Made by a program: the position numbers and the translations under genes. Below the pieces are notes generated by a model that was not told the origin of the DNA, searched no databases, and saw only the letters and a program-made list of their open reading frames with translations. Positions 33,928-44,026 of a DNA stretch of 64,000 nucleotides are shown one piece after another; within the stretch, counting starts at the first letter, position 1, and each line of letters opens with the position of its first letter. Location: the NCBI GenBank assembly GCA_037576215.1, contig JBANDB010000019.1:441501-505500 (forward strand), given 5' to 3'. The stretch comes from Armillaria gallica. Lineage: Eukaryota > Basidiomycota > Agaricomycetes > Agaricales > Physalacriaceae.

Positions 33928-34490
33928 TATCGACATGCGTTCGAGATCATGAAGGATCATCCGGACGCTGGAGACTATTCTGTGTGTCTGTGCATTATCC
34001 CGGGACAGGACAGAGGGCGGTGCAATTTACCGATGGCAGACGAGGTGGCGGTCACCGTGTCTGGCGACGGGACTCAGGTCGTTGATAGCCGGGATATTAT
34101 ACTTCGGCTATGTCCCAATAAGGTAGAAGATGTCGAGAATGTTCTTCAGAGGGTAAGCGATGGACATGCTTCATATGCACTACTTCACTATGTGCTTTTG
34201 CTGGAATCTCCGTCTGCGTCAACCAGACCGAGAACGAGAACATCGTTTATCACAAATTTGATATGCTGCCTTTCGTCTCCAGGTCTGTCGCCAGGAGTTC
34301 TCTACCGTCCTCAGAGTTCAATACCCACTGCAGCGATACATCGTTAACATGTGGGCGAGCGCGGATCAGAGTCGACTCAATTACCTTCGTAAAAGTAAGG
34401 GCAAGCTTCGGGCGTTCCTTTATAGCGGCCTCGAGGATGCCTTCAAGACGCAATCCTTTTCTGATATATTATTATACTTCCAGGAGCCCT
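33928..34490 (+). pseudogene. Helitron Rep/helicase remnant (Helitron helicase-like domain)
   Basis: The frame from 33949 reads EIMKDHPDAGDY, then PGQDRGRCNLP, DEVAVTVSGDGTQVVDSRDI and DGHASYALLHYVLL. After a frame change near 34200 it continues in another frame as QEFSTVLRVQYPLQRYIVNM, then WASADQSRLNYLR and LYSGLEDAF. This ordered set (ILR..., SDGH.AY..LHYVLLFP, EFxTxxRxxxLxQxxxVD, WA..DQ.RLxxLR, LYSGLEDA) is the N-terminal helitron_like domain of fungal Helitron transposases. The rolling-circle and helicase cores downstream are missing. The frameshift plus a TGA (near 34262) make it a remnant. Confidence 0.75.
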
Positions 34491-35372
34491 TAAGAATTCT
34501 GAATGGTCCTGATTCTTTTGATGCTTTATTGTAAGTACCAAGTAACCTACTTTTCTGTCTCTGCGCCTTTCTTCTGATTTCTTCCCTCTCCAAACCAGTT
34601 GCTAGGTCTGTTTTGGATACTGAGCGCCCTGACACATAGATCACGACTAAGCTTCTGATGCAACTCTGAATCTGACATCAGAAGGTTCTTTTTGTCCACT
34701 AAGTTGGGCGTCTCGGTGGACGGGGACCTAGTGGTACCATGATGATGTTTATACTGCAATCTCCTCGCTGATCATTTGCCTACCGAGACGAGAGTCATTA
34801 ACGTCCTTTCGGAGTAAATACTGCGTTGTGACCAGTGACAGAAAGCTCCCGATTCTCTTCTTTCGTAACTGCATCCCCCGCATACATCGAGCTTGTCGTC
34901 CTCCACACCGAGCACAACGTTCACAATAACGTGATTCTACTTCGTGGCCTCATTTGCAGTACGTTCATCGCTACAGGCAGCTGCAAGTGTTACTGCTTCC
35001 TGTATGTTCCCTTGTCTACCACGGTGTTCGTGCTAATTCTCTGACGTAGCGTCTCCGTCGTATCCTGCATCATCCTTCCCTTTCTTTCTGCGATTTCTAC
35101 TTATCTCCAACCAAACTTTTCTTGTCTTCGACCACTAGCTCAGTATCTCATATACCGTCGTCACTGTATGTCGCTGCTATCTCTACCACTTATCCATGTC
35201 AATTGACAACGTCGAGCAGCGTGTTCCTGTTTTCTTCCGATATCGCATGTGTATCGCTCTCAATAAGATATCAGACACCCTCCTCCCATCTTTCATCTGT
35301 CATCTCCTCGTAAGGAATGTTTCCCTTGAGATCTGTCCTTTTTCTCACCCTGCCGTTGCAACAGCAGCTACG
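34491..35372 (+). promoter_or_regulatory. Upstream region of the F-box-like gene
   Basis: Between the Helitron remnant and the gene there is no recognisable ORF. The last 350 bp are strongly pyrimidine-rich on the plus strand (CTTTCTTTCTGCG, TCTTGTCTTCGACC), typical of fungal promoters and leaders without a TATA box. The frame of the gene is open back to 35196, but the extra N-terminus is Cys-rich and not protein-like. Confidence 0.35.
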
Positions 35373-36809
35373 ATGTCTTCATTCGGTCTCGTCTTGTGCG
35401 GCGCCATACAGAGGAAAAAACAGCAAAAGCCTTCGACTTTCGAACCAAATGAATGCCTCGTAACCCGTCTGACACCACGACCCGAACTTCCGCCGGAAAT
35501 CTGGATGCTTGTCATCCGATTTGCGACCTGTTCATACCCTGATCCCCTTGACACTTCACGACCTGTTTCATTTTTGGACCCCCCTCATGTCACTCAGTTG
35601 CGACTAGCTACCTACTACACAACAATGCAACAAAAACTAGCTCTATGCAGGGTCAGCAAGCAGTGGAAGGAGTGGGCGGCCGAGTTCTTGTACGAGTTCA
35701 TCTGGATCAATCGTGCTGACCACGCCCGACTCCTTGCTCATACCTTGGAAACCCTAGAGGGCAAGGTTCACGGATGTTGGATCAGGGGACTTCACGTCGA
35801 GACCATGTCATTGGACAAGTGCAACCCGTCGCATCTCCATACTATCCTCGATGCCTCTCCCAATCTTGCCATCTACTCCGACCATCAATCCGTTCGTCTC
35901 ACCCTCCTTTCCGTTAACTGTCCTTTGGAGGAGACATGCACCCCTGACGACCTCTTCCAATCCTTACCAACCAACCTTCGTCGACTATCATGGACTTCTT
36001 ACGAAGCGACTCCGACTCCCACCATGCCCCTCTTTTCCGTCTTACACAATCTTTCTTTCCTTGAGTTGCACTTCCATGCTCCTAAACGTTCCTCATTTGC
36101 TGTATCCTCGCTGCCTCCCGTGTCTCCCACCCAGACGTTTTACCTTCCCCAGCTACAGACACTAAAAACATCACTGTGTTCGAACACTTTCGAGCTTCTC
36201 TCTACCTGGATCCTTCCGTCGCTCTGCAATCTTTCGTTAATCTCACCTGACTTCAGCTGCACCTCCCCCGGCTTCCTTGCCTTCTTCTCCGCCCACGGTG
36301 CCAAGATCAACCAGCTTGAACTTTGCCATTCATCGTCTAACATTCTTGAAGAGTACTACATCACTCCCACCCATCCAGTCGTAATACGGCCAAGTCTCGC
36401 GTCCCTCCTCCCGAACATGACCGAATTCATCTGCTCCACAAATGCCGAGTGGAATTGGGAGAGCCCAGACTGGATTGGACCACATGTTCTCCTTCCATCT
36501 CATCCGCGGCTGCAGCTTCTCGGGGTCCGTGACATCGGGAGGGGCAATTGGTTGCTGTTTGAGCAGTTCCGGAGTCTGATCAGACGTGATATGTTTCCCT
36601 CCCTGCGATATGTCAGGGACATGGGTCCGGGGTTGTTCAAAGTTCGGAATGGGCTCGAACCTGACATGAACGTAATGTTTTTCTGGCTAGCTGTCTGGTA
36701 TAGCTGCGGAGGCCAAGGTGTATGGCTGGAAGACCTCAAAGGTGTCAATTTTGTTGCAAGAGATTGGAAACGATTGGGATTCTGTGTTCTGCCATCAGAT
36801 GCTGTTTAG
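35373..36809 (+). CDS. F-box-like protein with degenerate LRR-type body (478 aa)
   Basis: Intact single-exon gene. The start at 35373 is chosen because the residues just after it (RKKQQKP, then TPRPELPPEIWMLVIRFATC) lead into the F-box-like motif; the frame also has an ATG at 35196 that would add 59 residues of doubtful quality. The F-box-like segment LPPEIWxxVIRFAT is followed by a KLALCRVSKQWKEWAAEFLY segment, the conserved second half, and a Leu-rich body. The C-terminus is Trp-rich and ends at TAG. Known role of the family: substrate receptors of SCF ubiquitin ligases, expanded in Agaricomycetes. The substrate is unknown. No break is seen, and CpG content is normal, so this is likely a functional host gene. 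Confidence 0.85.
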   Translation: MSSFGLVLCGAIQRKKQQKPSTFEPNECLVTRLTPRPELPPEIWMLVIRFATCSYPDPLDTSRPVSFLDPPHVTQLRLATYYTTMQQKLALCRVSKQWKEWAAEFLYEFIWINRADHARLLAHTLETLEGKVHGCWIRGLHVETMSLDKCNPSHLHTILDASPNLAIYSDHQSVRLTLLSVNCPLEETCTPDDLFQSLPTNLRRLSWTSYEATPTPTMPLFSVLHNLSFLELHFHAPKRSSFAVSSLPPVSPTQTFYLPQLQTLKTSLCSNTFELLSTWILPSLCNLSLISPDFSCTSPGFLAFFSAHGAKINQLELCHSSSNILEEYYITPTHPVVIRPSLASLLPNMTEFICSTNAEWNWESPDWIGPHVLLPSHPRLQLLGVRDIGRGNWLLFEQFRSLIRRDMFPSLRYVRDMGPGLFKVRNGLEPDMNVMFFWLAVWYSCGGQGVWLEDLKGVNFVARDWKRLGFCVLPSDAV

Positions 36810-37003
36810 TTGCTAACACTGTATGGCCTTTGTCATGGTTATCGCGTTTTTAGTGACCCTTATTTTTAAGTGGATATTCTTTGTACAGAGGTTTCCTTTG
36901 TTCGCCTTTGTAGTACTCACTGCATTGTACATCAAAGGTTACATGTGAGAGTTATACTTAAAATACCAATCTGCTCATTTCTTTTTCTTGTGTCTAATGA
37001 AGT

Positions 37004-38861
37004 TAGTGAATAGCACGGGTGCCACAGGTTTGGCCGGTTTGCCAGGTCGGGTACCACACGGGTCGGGTATGGGTCAGCATGTGGCAACCTGCGGCATACC
37101 CGGCTGACCCTGCTGACCCGATGTATTTGAACCACAGCCATAAAATTTTACAATATGGTTTGGCAGAGCAGTTAATGTGGCAGACTCCTTCCCACTCTCC
37201 TTCATGGGGGGTAAAAGCTGCTTTGCAGCTATGGGAGGTTTGAGCTGACAATGAAATACTTATCTTATCTTATCAACTCACGTGACATCTACATCTTTCT
37301 AAACCTTATTTTTTTTTACCCCCCACTACGGAGACTGGTGTCTTTGGCTGTGGCATGTTGGTCATGTTTGGCTGAGCCTTCTCACCTCGCCTGCCTCAAT
37401 GCTCCATTGTTCCTGATATTGCCTCGTTGACTGTACATATTAAGTCTACCCACAGACATTTCATGTCATAATATCATTTTGCTCTACTTTCCAGCACCAG
37501 TCGGAGCTACAGTTATAATGTCTTTGCCTGCTAGAACATTGTGGGCAACCTCAATCTGCCATAGAGAGGGGCTGCATCCGAAGACAGTTTGGACCCTTGC
37601 CTGGACTTCTTCGTCCTTTTGAGGCATCGTGTGATGTATAGCCGCCATGAGGTGAACACGTCTGATGGAGGTAGTGCGTTTCCGGGGAAAGAAAGGGAAG
37701 GCTCAGCCAAACACAACCAATGTGCCACAGCCAAAGATGCCAGTCTCCGAAATGGGGGGTAAAAAAAAATAAGGTTCAGAGAATATGTGTCACGTGTATA
37801 GATAAGATTAGATAAAATATATTCAGGGTCAAGTATTACATAGTCAGACTGCGAAGCAGCTTTTACCCCCCATTGAGGAGAGTGGGAAGGAGTCTGTTAA
37901 TGTGGCTGTCTTGGTAATATTTTGCGCCACAGAATTCACCGAGTTCAAGTCTGGCTTACTGCCAGTTGACAATGATGTCATCCCCGGTGACAAAATTGAT
38001 TTAGAACTGGAAATGAGGTCATACAGTGATCACTCGGTCCTTTGTACAGGCAAATTTCCATTGGTTATTTAAGCTTCCCTCTGTTAATTTTCATCCTATA
38101 AAGTATACCATAGTGTTTGGCCTATGCTCAAGAGTATGGATTCTACTTTTCAGGTTATTTGATGATGATTTGATGGTGTGGTGAATTCTTTCGAGGAAGG
38201 CTCATATTTTCCAGTTACCGGGACCTTTGTACACCGGTTTCTGTGCGCCAAATTTGGGCCACTGTTTCCCGATTTAGACACATTTCTCACAGTTCTGACA
38301 AGGGTTTCTGGCTTATTTTGCCTATAGTACCACAATGACCGATCTCTGGCCCATAGTCCTGCAGGAGAAATTCATTTTTATAACTATATAAACAATTTAA
38401 AACACTCCCATATGCATCCCAGTGCCTGTACTTTGCTCTAAACATGTATTTGTGTTTTGCCAAAATTCATATCCTTCACCTTTGATTTTTTCCTGATGGA
38501 TACAAGGCTGTTTGACTTGATTTTTGTTGATAGTATGATAGCCTATACTGTGCTTGAGAAAATAAAAATAAAACTGGCACCATTGTGATACACAAAGAGA
38601 AGTTATATCATGGTGTACAAAGGACCGGGTGATCACTGTAGTATGCCATGCTTATATTAAATAATATTCGGTATTCTGTATGATAATATAATATTGCATA
38701 ATTTAAATATTCCCGATCAGGATACCCGGCAACCTGGCAACCCGTGAATACTACCTGGCAACCCAGCTGGAACCCGCACCCATTGCTCTGGGTTCAAACC
38801 CTTGTGGGTACAGGTACAGGTCAGCTTTCTGAACCTGGGGGTTGACCTGGGCTATTCACTA
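37004..38861. mobile_element. hAT-type non-autonomous element (1858 bp, hosting a nested insertion)
   Basis: The ends are TAGTGAATAGC and GCTATTCACTA, flanked by the exact 8-bp duplication AATGAAGT at 36996-37003 and 38862-38869. Subterminal GC-rich repeats (GGGTCGGGTA, CCCGGC, GCAACC) lie at both ends in opposite orientation, as in hAT elements. Subtracting the nested element and its duplication gives about 1,133 bp. No transposase ORF. A GGGTTCAAACCC palindrome near 38786 resembles the B-box motif of the Y repeat. Confidence 0.85.
37181..37896. mobile_element. MULE-type fold-back MITE with about 200-bp TIRs, nested in the hAT element
   Basis: The arms at 37181-37380 and 37699-37896 are inverted copies starting CAGACTCCTTCCCACTCTCC, with internal landmarks GGGGGGTAAAAGCTGCTT, a poly-A/T tract next to CCCCCC and CTTTGGCTGTGGCA. 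The 9-bp target duplication TTAATGTGG is exact at 37172-37180 and 37897-37905. Long TIRs plus a 9-bp duplication fit Mutator-like elements. The loop of about 318 bp has no ORF. Confidence 0.85.
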
Positions 38862-38869
38862 AATGAAGT

Positions 38870-40457
38870 GAAGGTACCTCATTGCCAATACTTGAAAAGT
38901 TGGCCACGGCATACATGATTCTGTGTACCCAGACTGTAGATACAATGTTTGTGGATCACGGAAGCACCATTGACATCAGGCTTGTCAAGCCCCACTGCAT
39001 CGGAATCCAGCTGGTCGACCTCTGCCTTGACAGCTCAGCTGGAGGAAGAGCCACAGGGAGTGGTGAGAAGCCATGGGAACAGTGTGGAAAATGGATTTTG
39101 CATGGTGGATGTCCGATGAGGTGACTGCAAGGAAGAAATGACAGGCCCACGTAAATGTAGGATGTAAGAGAAATCTGAGTCTACAAGTTCACCCTGATTT
39201 GAGCTTCGGTTCCTCATTGATAGCAAAAACCCACAGATTGGCCAGGCATTCCCATCTACCATACACTCATAGTAGTATCTGAAAGGATGACAATCAGCTT
39301 CAGCTTGTTTCAGATGGACAAACTGTTCATAGCGAGAAGTGTTTCCCACAACCTCCTCCCACTCTTGCTCATCCTGACAACGTGCCAGCAACTAAGCTGG
39401 TTGTCAGGGTAGTGAAACGGTGAGAACACAAACTATCAGGACTTAACTTATAGCGAAACAACGCTGAACAGAATTGTTACTCGGTTCCAGTCCTTGGAAA
39501 TGATCCTGCAGTTGGAAATGATTCAATGACCCACTATCCATCGCCAGATTTCATAGTCTTCACAACAGGGTGTCCACTGTTGACTGCTACCCTTGTCAGA
39601 TGAATAGTAAAAATAGTAGAAATAACCATGTTGGATTATTCTTGGCATGTGAACAACAGTGAAATATCCGCTCATGACTCAATGAAGAGAACCCCTACTA
39701 AAATCTAAAATCATATTCATGAGTCAGATCACCATGTGTGAATAGACCGACAACTAACCAGTGTCTCTTCAACCATGGATGGCTCACCAGCTACCCTGGT
39801 GTCCATTCATTAGTAGCTGCCTCCCCATTCTCACATGCAAGTCACAACAGATAAGGTCAGCGAACGAATCTGCTTGTTCCAAGGCATTTCTGCAAGGGTG
39901 AAAACAGTCTACAAGAGATGTTAGTCATTTGACAGGCAGGAACAGAACAAGGCTTTCTTGACTCCACCTTCATATGTATCCAGCATCGATGGCAGCAATA
40001 GGAAGGAAGCAGTAGTAGAAGGACACTGTTCTCGATCAGCACTGGGACAACTTGTTGTATTGAGCCATTGAGGGCAATCAAAATACAACGGTTAATCAAA
40101 CACAAATTGTATCAACACACGTGAAGTATCTTGTGCAGCTAGTATTGCCTGCAAAGCTGAGATCAGTTTTGCTCAGGTGGGAAGGGAGTTCAAAGATGTA
40201 CAACCCTGCAACTGAGATAATGTAACCATCATGTTCTCGTAGCATTCTCCATCTGCATGCACTGACAGAACGATAAGAGGCTATGAGAACTGAGGGTCAA
40301 CAATATCTAGATCTGATGAGACAAAATCTACAGAGACCAATCACCTTGACATGTTCAACAGGGAAATATATAATACACACAGCTTGATTCCCAGCCTGAC
40401 TTCTTTTCTCTGTTGAAAGGTGTTATGCCACCTAATGTAGAACCCCTGAGCCGTTGA
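38870..40457. other. CpG-poor DNA, no supported gene
   Basis: A minus-strand ORF at 39035-39391 contains a protein-like stretch (FRYYYECMVDGNAWPICGF) but the rest is not recognisable and the frame is broken nearby; it may be a decayed TE-associated gene. Nothing else is supported. Confidence 0.35.
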
Positions 40458-42115
40458 TGGGCCTAAGACTTCCATGGCAACAGCAACACCAACTTGGAAT
40501 GAGCTTGGTTAATTAACGTAGTGGCACGGCAATCAAGGCGATCATGTGTGCGAGTGGTTCGGGGCACCTCCGTGCAGTAGAACAATTCCTCTATACACAA
40601 GAATACACTGCGACTTTAAGTCTGCAAAGTAGTACTGCTTGGTAGTCGAGTACTAAATGCTATGGCTTCAAGCCGGTAGAGATCTCTCGAAATGAGAGGG
40701 AACGAAAACGGGTATGATGTGAATACCACGAATCCGTATGAGAAAACGTGCTGCGAGACTAGAAAACGTCGCTTGACGGTAATCGGAGCAGGGTGAACGA
40801 TGGAGAATAGACTAAACGGTCAGCAATAGTCTGTGGGCGAGCGAAGCGATGAGAAAACGATGTGGGGACTCCGAGTGGCAAAATAAACGTGGAACGAGGT
40901 GCGGAGGGTGGGCTGGCGAGAGAAAACGTGGAACTACAAAAACTGGTGGTGATACTGGTCCTATACGATGCGAGGGTGCTGAGTCGATGTTGAAACTTGT
41001 CTGGTACTGAAACGATCCTATCCTATGTCAAACTAACCTTCAAGTCCACTCGGGGGACTGATACTATACGAAAACTGGCTGAAACTGATCCTAAGTCTGC
41101 TCTGAGACTACCCAAGTGGGCGACGATAACGATGACGAAAGTGAAACTGTAAAAACTCCAATGGTGCGAAGGTGAAACGATGATGGCCTATAAAAGATAA
41201 TGGGGGCGAGGTATAGCGCGGCGATCACGTATTGGCACAGTATGAGCATGTACCAATAGTGTTAAGAGTGAAGAGCGCATAGTGAAGGACTCTTCACAGT
41301 TAAAACCATGAGATAGCTCTGGTGAGCTCAAGAGTCGATGTGCGATCAAGAATATGCTGGTGCAAACGGTATATTGCCATAGAACAGTGAATAAACATTG
41401 TTTACTGGCGATAGACTAGAGCGTGATGGTAATTGATGTAGTCTGGGGTCGACTAGAGATGAACTGCTCTTGAACTACGTTTTCTAACTAGTTTTTATAC
41501 TACAAGTACGAATTTATAAATAGAGTAGATATGCGAGACTTAGTAAGGCTGTAAAGCCTTGGCTTTGTAAAAATCGTAGGTAACATATGGTCCTTGGTCT
41601 TCTAAAGTAACAGCAACTTGTCGACGTTGCCATGTATGGATGCAAACTGTATGGTTTTGCTTGAGCGATGCATGGATTGTTAGGTGCTGTTTAGCTGCGG
41701 ATTACTGAGTGATAGTCGTCGTGCTGAGGAGTACGCGTGGGGCAACGTTTTCTTGAAGCCTTGGCGAAGTAACAGCCTTAGTAAACACGGTCTGTAGTTG
41801 CCATAGCTGCAATTGCCATAGCTGGGAGGGTACTCGTGCCAATCACGTCATTTTCATTAAGTGATCAATGAGCACATCAACTAGGTGCTTCTGAGTGATG
41901 CGTCAATTCTGTATTGGGATGATTGTCGAGCGAAGGTGCCTTGCCGTGATGAAGTACGGCAATTATGATGCGTGGCAAGATGGGATGGATAACAAAGCGT
42001 GTAAGGGGTGGTTGCCGTAGGATAAAAGTGGTATCAATGTGTGTGCAATCATTGGTTTGCTGAAAGGCCGTTGAAGGGATAGTAGCGTTAATTAGCAGGC
42101 AAAATCCGCGAATTC
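40458..42115 (+). repeat. Interspersed repeat, LTR-like, partner of 1-236
   Basis: The first 236 bp are the inverted partner of the window start. Beyond 40693 the sequence keeps a distinct, CpG-rich texture with recurring GAGAAAACG motifs (for example at about 40739, 40850 and 40920) and a CCTATAAAAGATAA TATA-like box at about 41189. The texture changes back to CpG-poor near 42115, which I take as an approximate end. No ORF. Starting with TGGGCC and carrying a TATA, it could be a solo LTR, but no duplication or second LTR was found. Confidence 0.5.
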
Positions 42116-43460
42116 TGAGCGTACAGAGCCTGGAGGCTCATCACCGTAACATCAATATTGAAGTTGTGCCAAGCTATGGATGATGAATATAAGAAATGAC
42201 TTGCAAGAGTAAAGATATACCTGGATCCCTTATGACAAAACTATAGCATACTGTATCCGTCTGTGACTTTGTGAGTTACCATAAATGCAACCGATATGAT
42301 TGGCATGTTTGAGTTCATGCAGGTTGCCCACTTCATAGTCAAGGTTATGTGCCCTGAAAGGACCAGATCACTCACAGAGATGGTGTTCTTCAGCATGTGC
42401 TGCTCGCCCAAATCTTGGCTATCTCTCTCATCGCATTAGTTTCTTCTCGAGTCCTTCTGATCAGGTCTTGTCACTTCGTAGCCTGATTCTTGTCGGAGCT
42501 GGCCCTGTCTTGCCATGGCATCATCCTACATGGAGAGCTAATGAATTGACAAAGGTAAATTCAGAGTTGGTTGAGACAAGCTCACCACAACCAGCTGGTC
42601 AGAGTGACTGAATACAAGACATGATGATATAGGAATGACGGTAGCTATGAGAATTAATAAGTGACAACAACCAAATCAGGTGCTGTGCCTGCATCTGGAC
42701 TGTGTAGGTCAGGAAATGAAGCAGCGAGTGCGAAGTAATGGTGTTATACCACTGTTATTTTGTTCATATCCTTCATATATGTCTGCAGGAACTTCTGTGC
42801 ACGACAATCGTTGTGGAGCCAAAACAATCACCAGTGTGGCAGTGGATGACTACAATGGGCTTATTGCCAATAGAGTCAGTGTTTTCCTGATTTAGTAGTC
42901 CTATACATTGCCCATACAATGACATCTTGTATTAACAGAGTCGACCAATGATTACTGTTTCACGAAAGTTCTGCACTGGAAGGGTCTGCTGTACTTCAAT
43001 AAGTCAGCATCTGAATCAGGCCAAGGCTTCTGAATTTCATGGCTCTCCCTCAGCCATAGTACCATATCTTCGGGCTGACACAATGAGGGGTCAGCAATTC
43101 AGCACAATCAATAAATTCACTAGCAGGCAAACATCGATCTTTCCATTGTTGCAGGAATGGGATGTTGAAAGTCATGGGAGTTGCAGAAGGTAAACCTACT
43201 GTGGGTGTGTTCACACTGGGAAGAATCGCTGTCGCTGAATCCAGCAACATTTTTTGAAGAGCAGAACGTACATACATCAATGTTCTGATATGCGATCTGG
43301 AGGGAGAACTTTGACATTCAACGTTGACATTGAGGGTGCTAGGTAGATTCTTTGCCAAATGATAGCAGTATTCTAATGAGCAATCACACATTTTGTTGCA
43401 AGAGATCAGTTTATTTCTTTAACTAAATCTTATTTCATCGGACTTAGCATAGTCAAAATA
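42116..43460. other. CpG-poor DNA without a supported gene
   Basis: Short ORFs on both strands (plus 42680-42895, 42948-43193; minus 43050-43391) show no recognisable domain. It is the left flank of the Gypsy insertion. Confidence 0.35.
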
Positions 43461-43472
43461 GCATGGGAAGAA

Positions 43473-43938
43473 TGTGATGCGACAAGTCATACTCTTTCAA
43501 ATTGTGAGTCAGAGCAACAAATGGTGACTCGTTAACTGACTCAGAGGATAGAAATAGCCCTAATGACCTCGAATGACTCAACCTATGACTCATAATACAG
43601 TATATAAGTAGATAAATAGCTGAGGGAAAGATACCTTCTTTTCAACCCTTCTAACTGTGCTATACCTTAAGATTGGACCTGTTGCAGGCCGGAGGAAAGC
43701 ACGACTCAAGCTTGAATAAGAACTGCATTTATAAGTATAAAGTCTACTTAGTATTGACAAGCTCGCAACTGCTTGCTCGCTCTTCTAGCTACCGTAGCTA
43801 CTTATATCTGTCTCTGATAAGGACACACCACAGACACTCGTCGATAGCACGGGTCATCTTCTCGAAGTCTACACTGTGGAATCTCAGAACTTGAAGCTTG
43901 CGTTGTTCTAAATAAGATTAGTTCCACCCCGCTTCACA
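43473..43938 (+). repeat. 5' LTR of the Gypsy element
   Basis: 466 bp, three substitutions relative to 55481-55946 (CAA/CGA near 43516, CAACTG/CAATTG near 43770, ACCGTA/ACTGTA near 43794). Two of the three are at CpG. It holds the promoter described separately. Confidence 0.97.
43505..43610 (+). promoter_or_regulatory. Cluster of bZIP (Gcn4/AP-1 type) sites upstream of the LTR TATA box
   Basis: TGAGTCA at 43505-43511, TGACTCA at 43537-43543, 43574-43580 and 43586-43592, and the near-match TGACTCG at 43525-43531. TATATAAG begins at 43601, eight bases after the last site. TGASTCA is the core bound by fungal Gcn4/CPC1-type bZIP factors. Four perfect sites and one near site in 90 bp argue for selection rather than chance. 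The 3' LTR carries the same set 12,008 bp downstream. Confidence 0.6.
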
Positions 43939-43939
43939 G

Positions 43940-43955
43940 TGGTGGACACATTGGG
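43940..43955 (+). other. Candidate primer-binding site of the Gypsy element
   Basis: TGGTGGACACATTGGG starts one base after the 5' LTR. TGG at the start fits pairing with the CCA end of a tRNA. The tRNA identity cannot be decided here. Confidence 0.55.
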
Positions 43956-44026
43956 AATCCACGAAGAATATCAAAAGATCCGACCTTTGCTCATCGGCAA
44001 ACTAGCTACATCAATCAACATCCAGC

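Noticed and set aside
1..40693. A 40.7-kb giant transposon bounded by the 236-bp inverted repeats
   Set aside because: The repeat continues outward past 40693 and is cut by the window edge at base 1. No target duplication or captain/transposase gene is seen, and the pair is better read as two dispersed copies of one family in opposite orientation.
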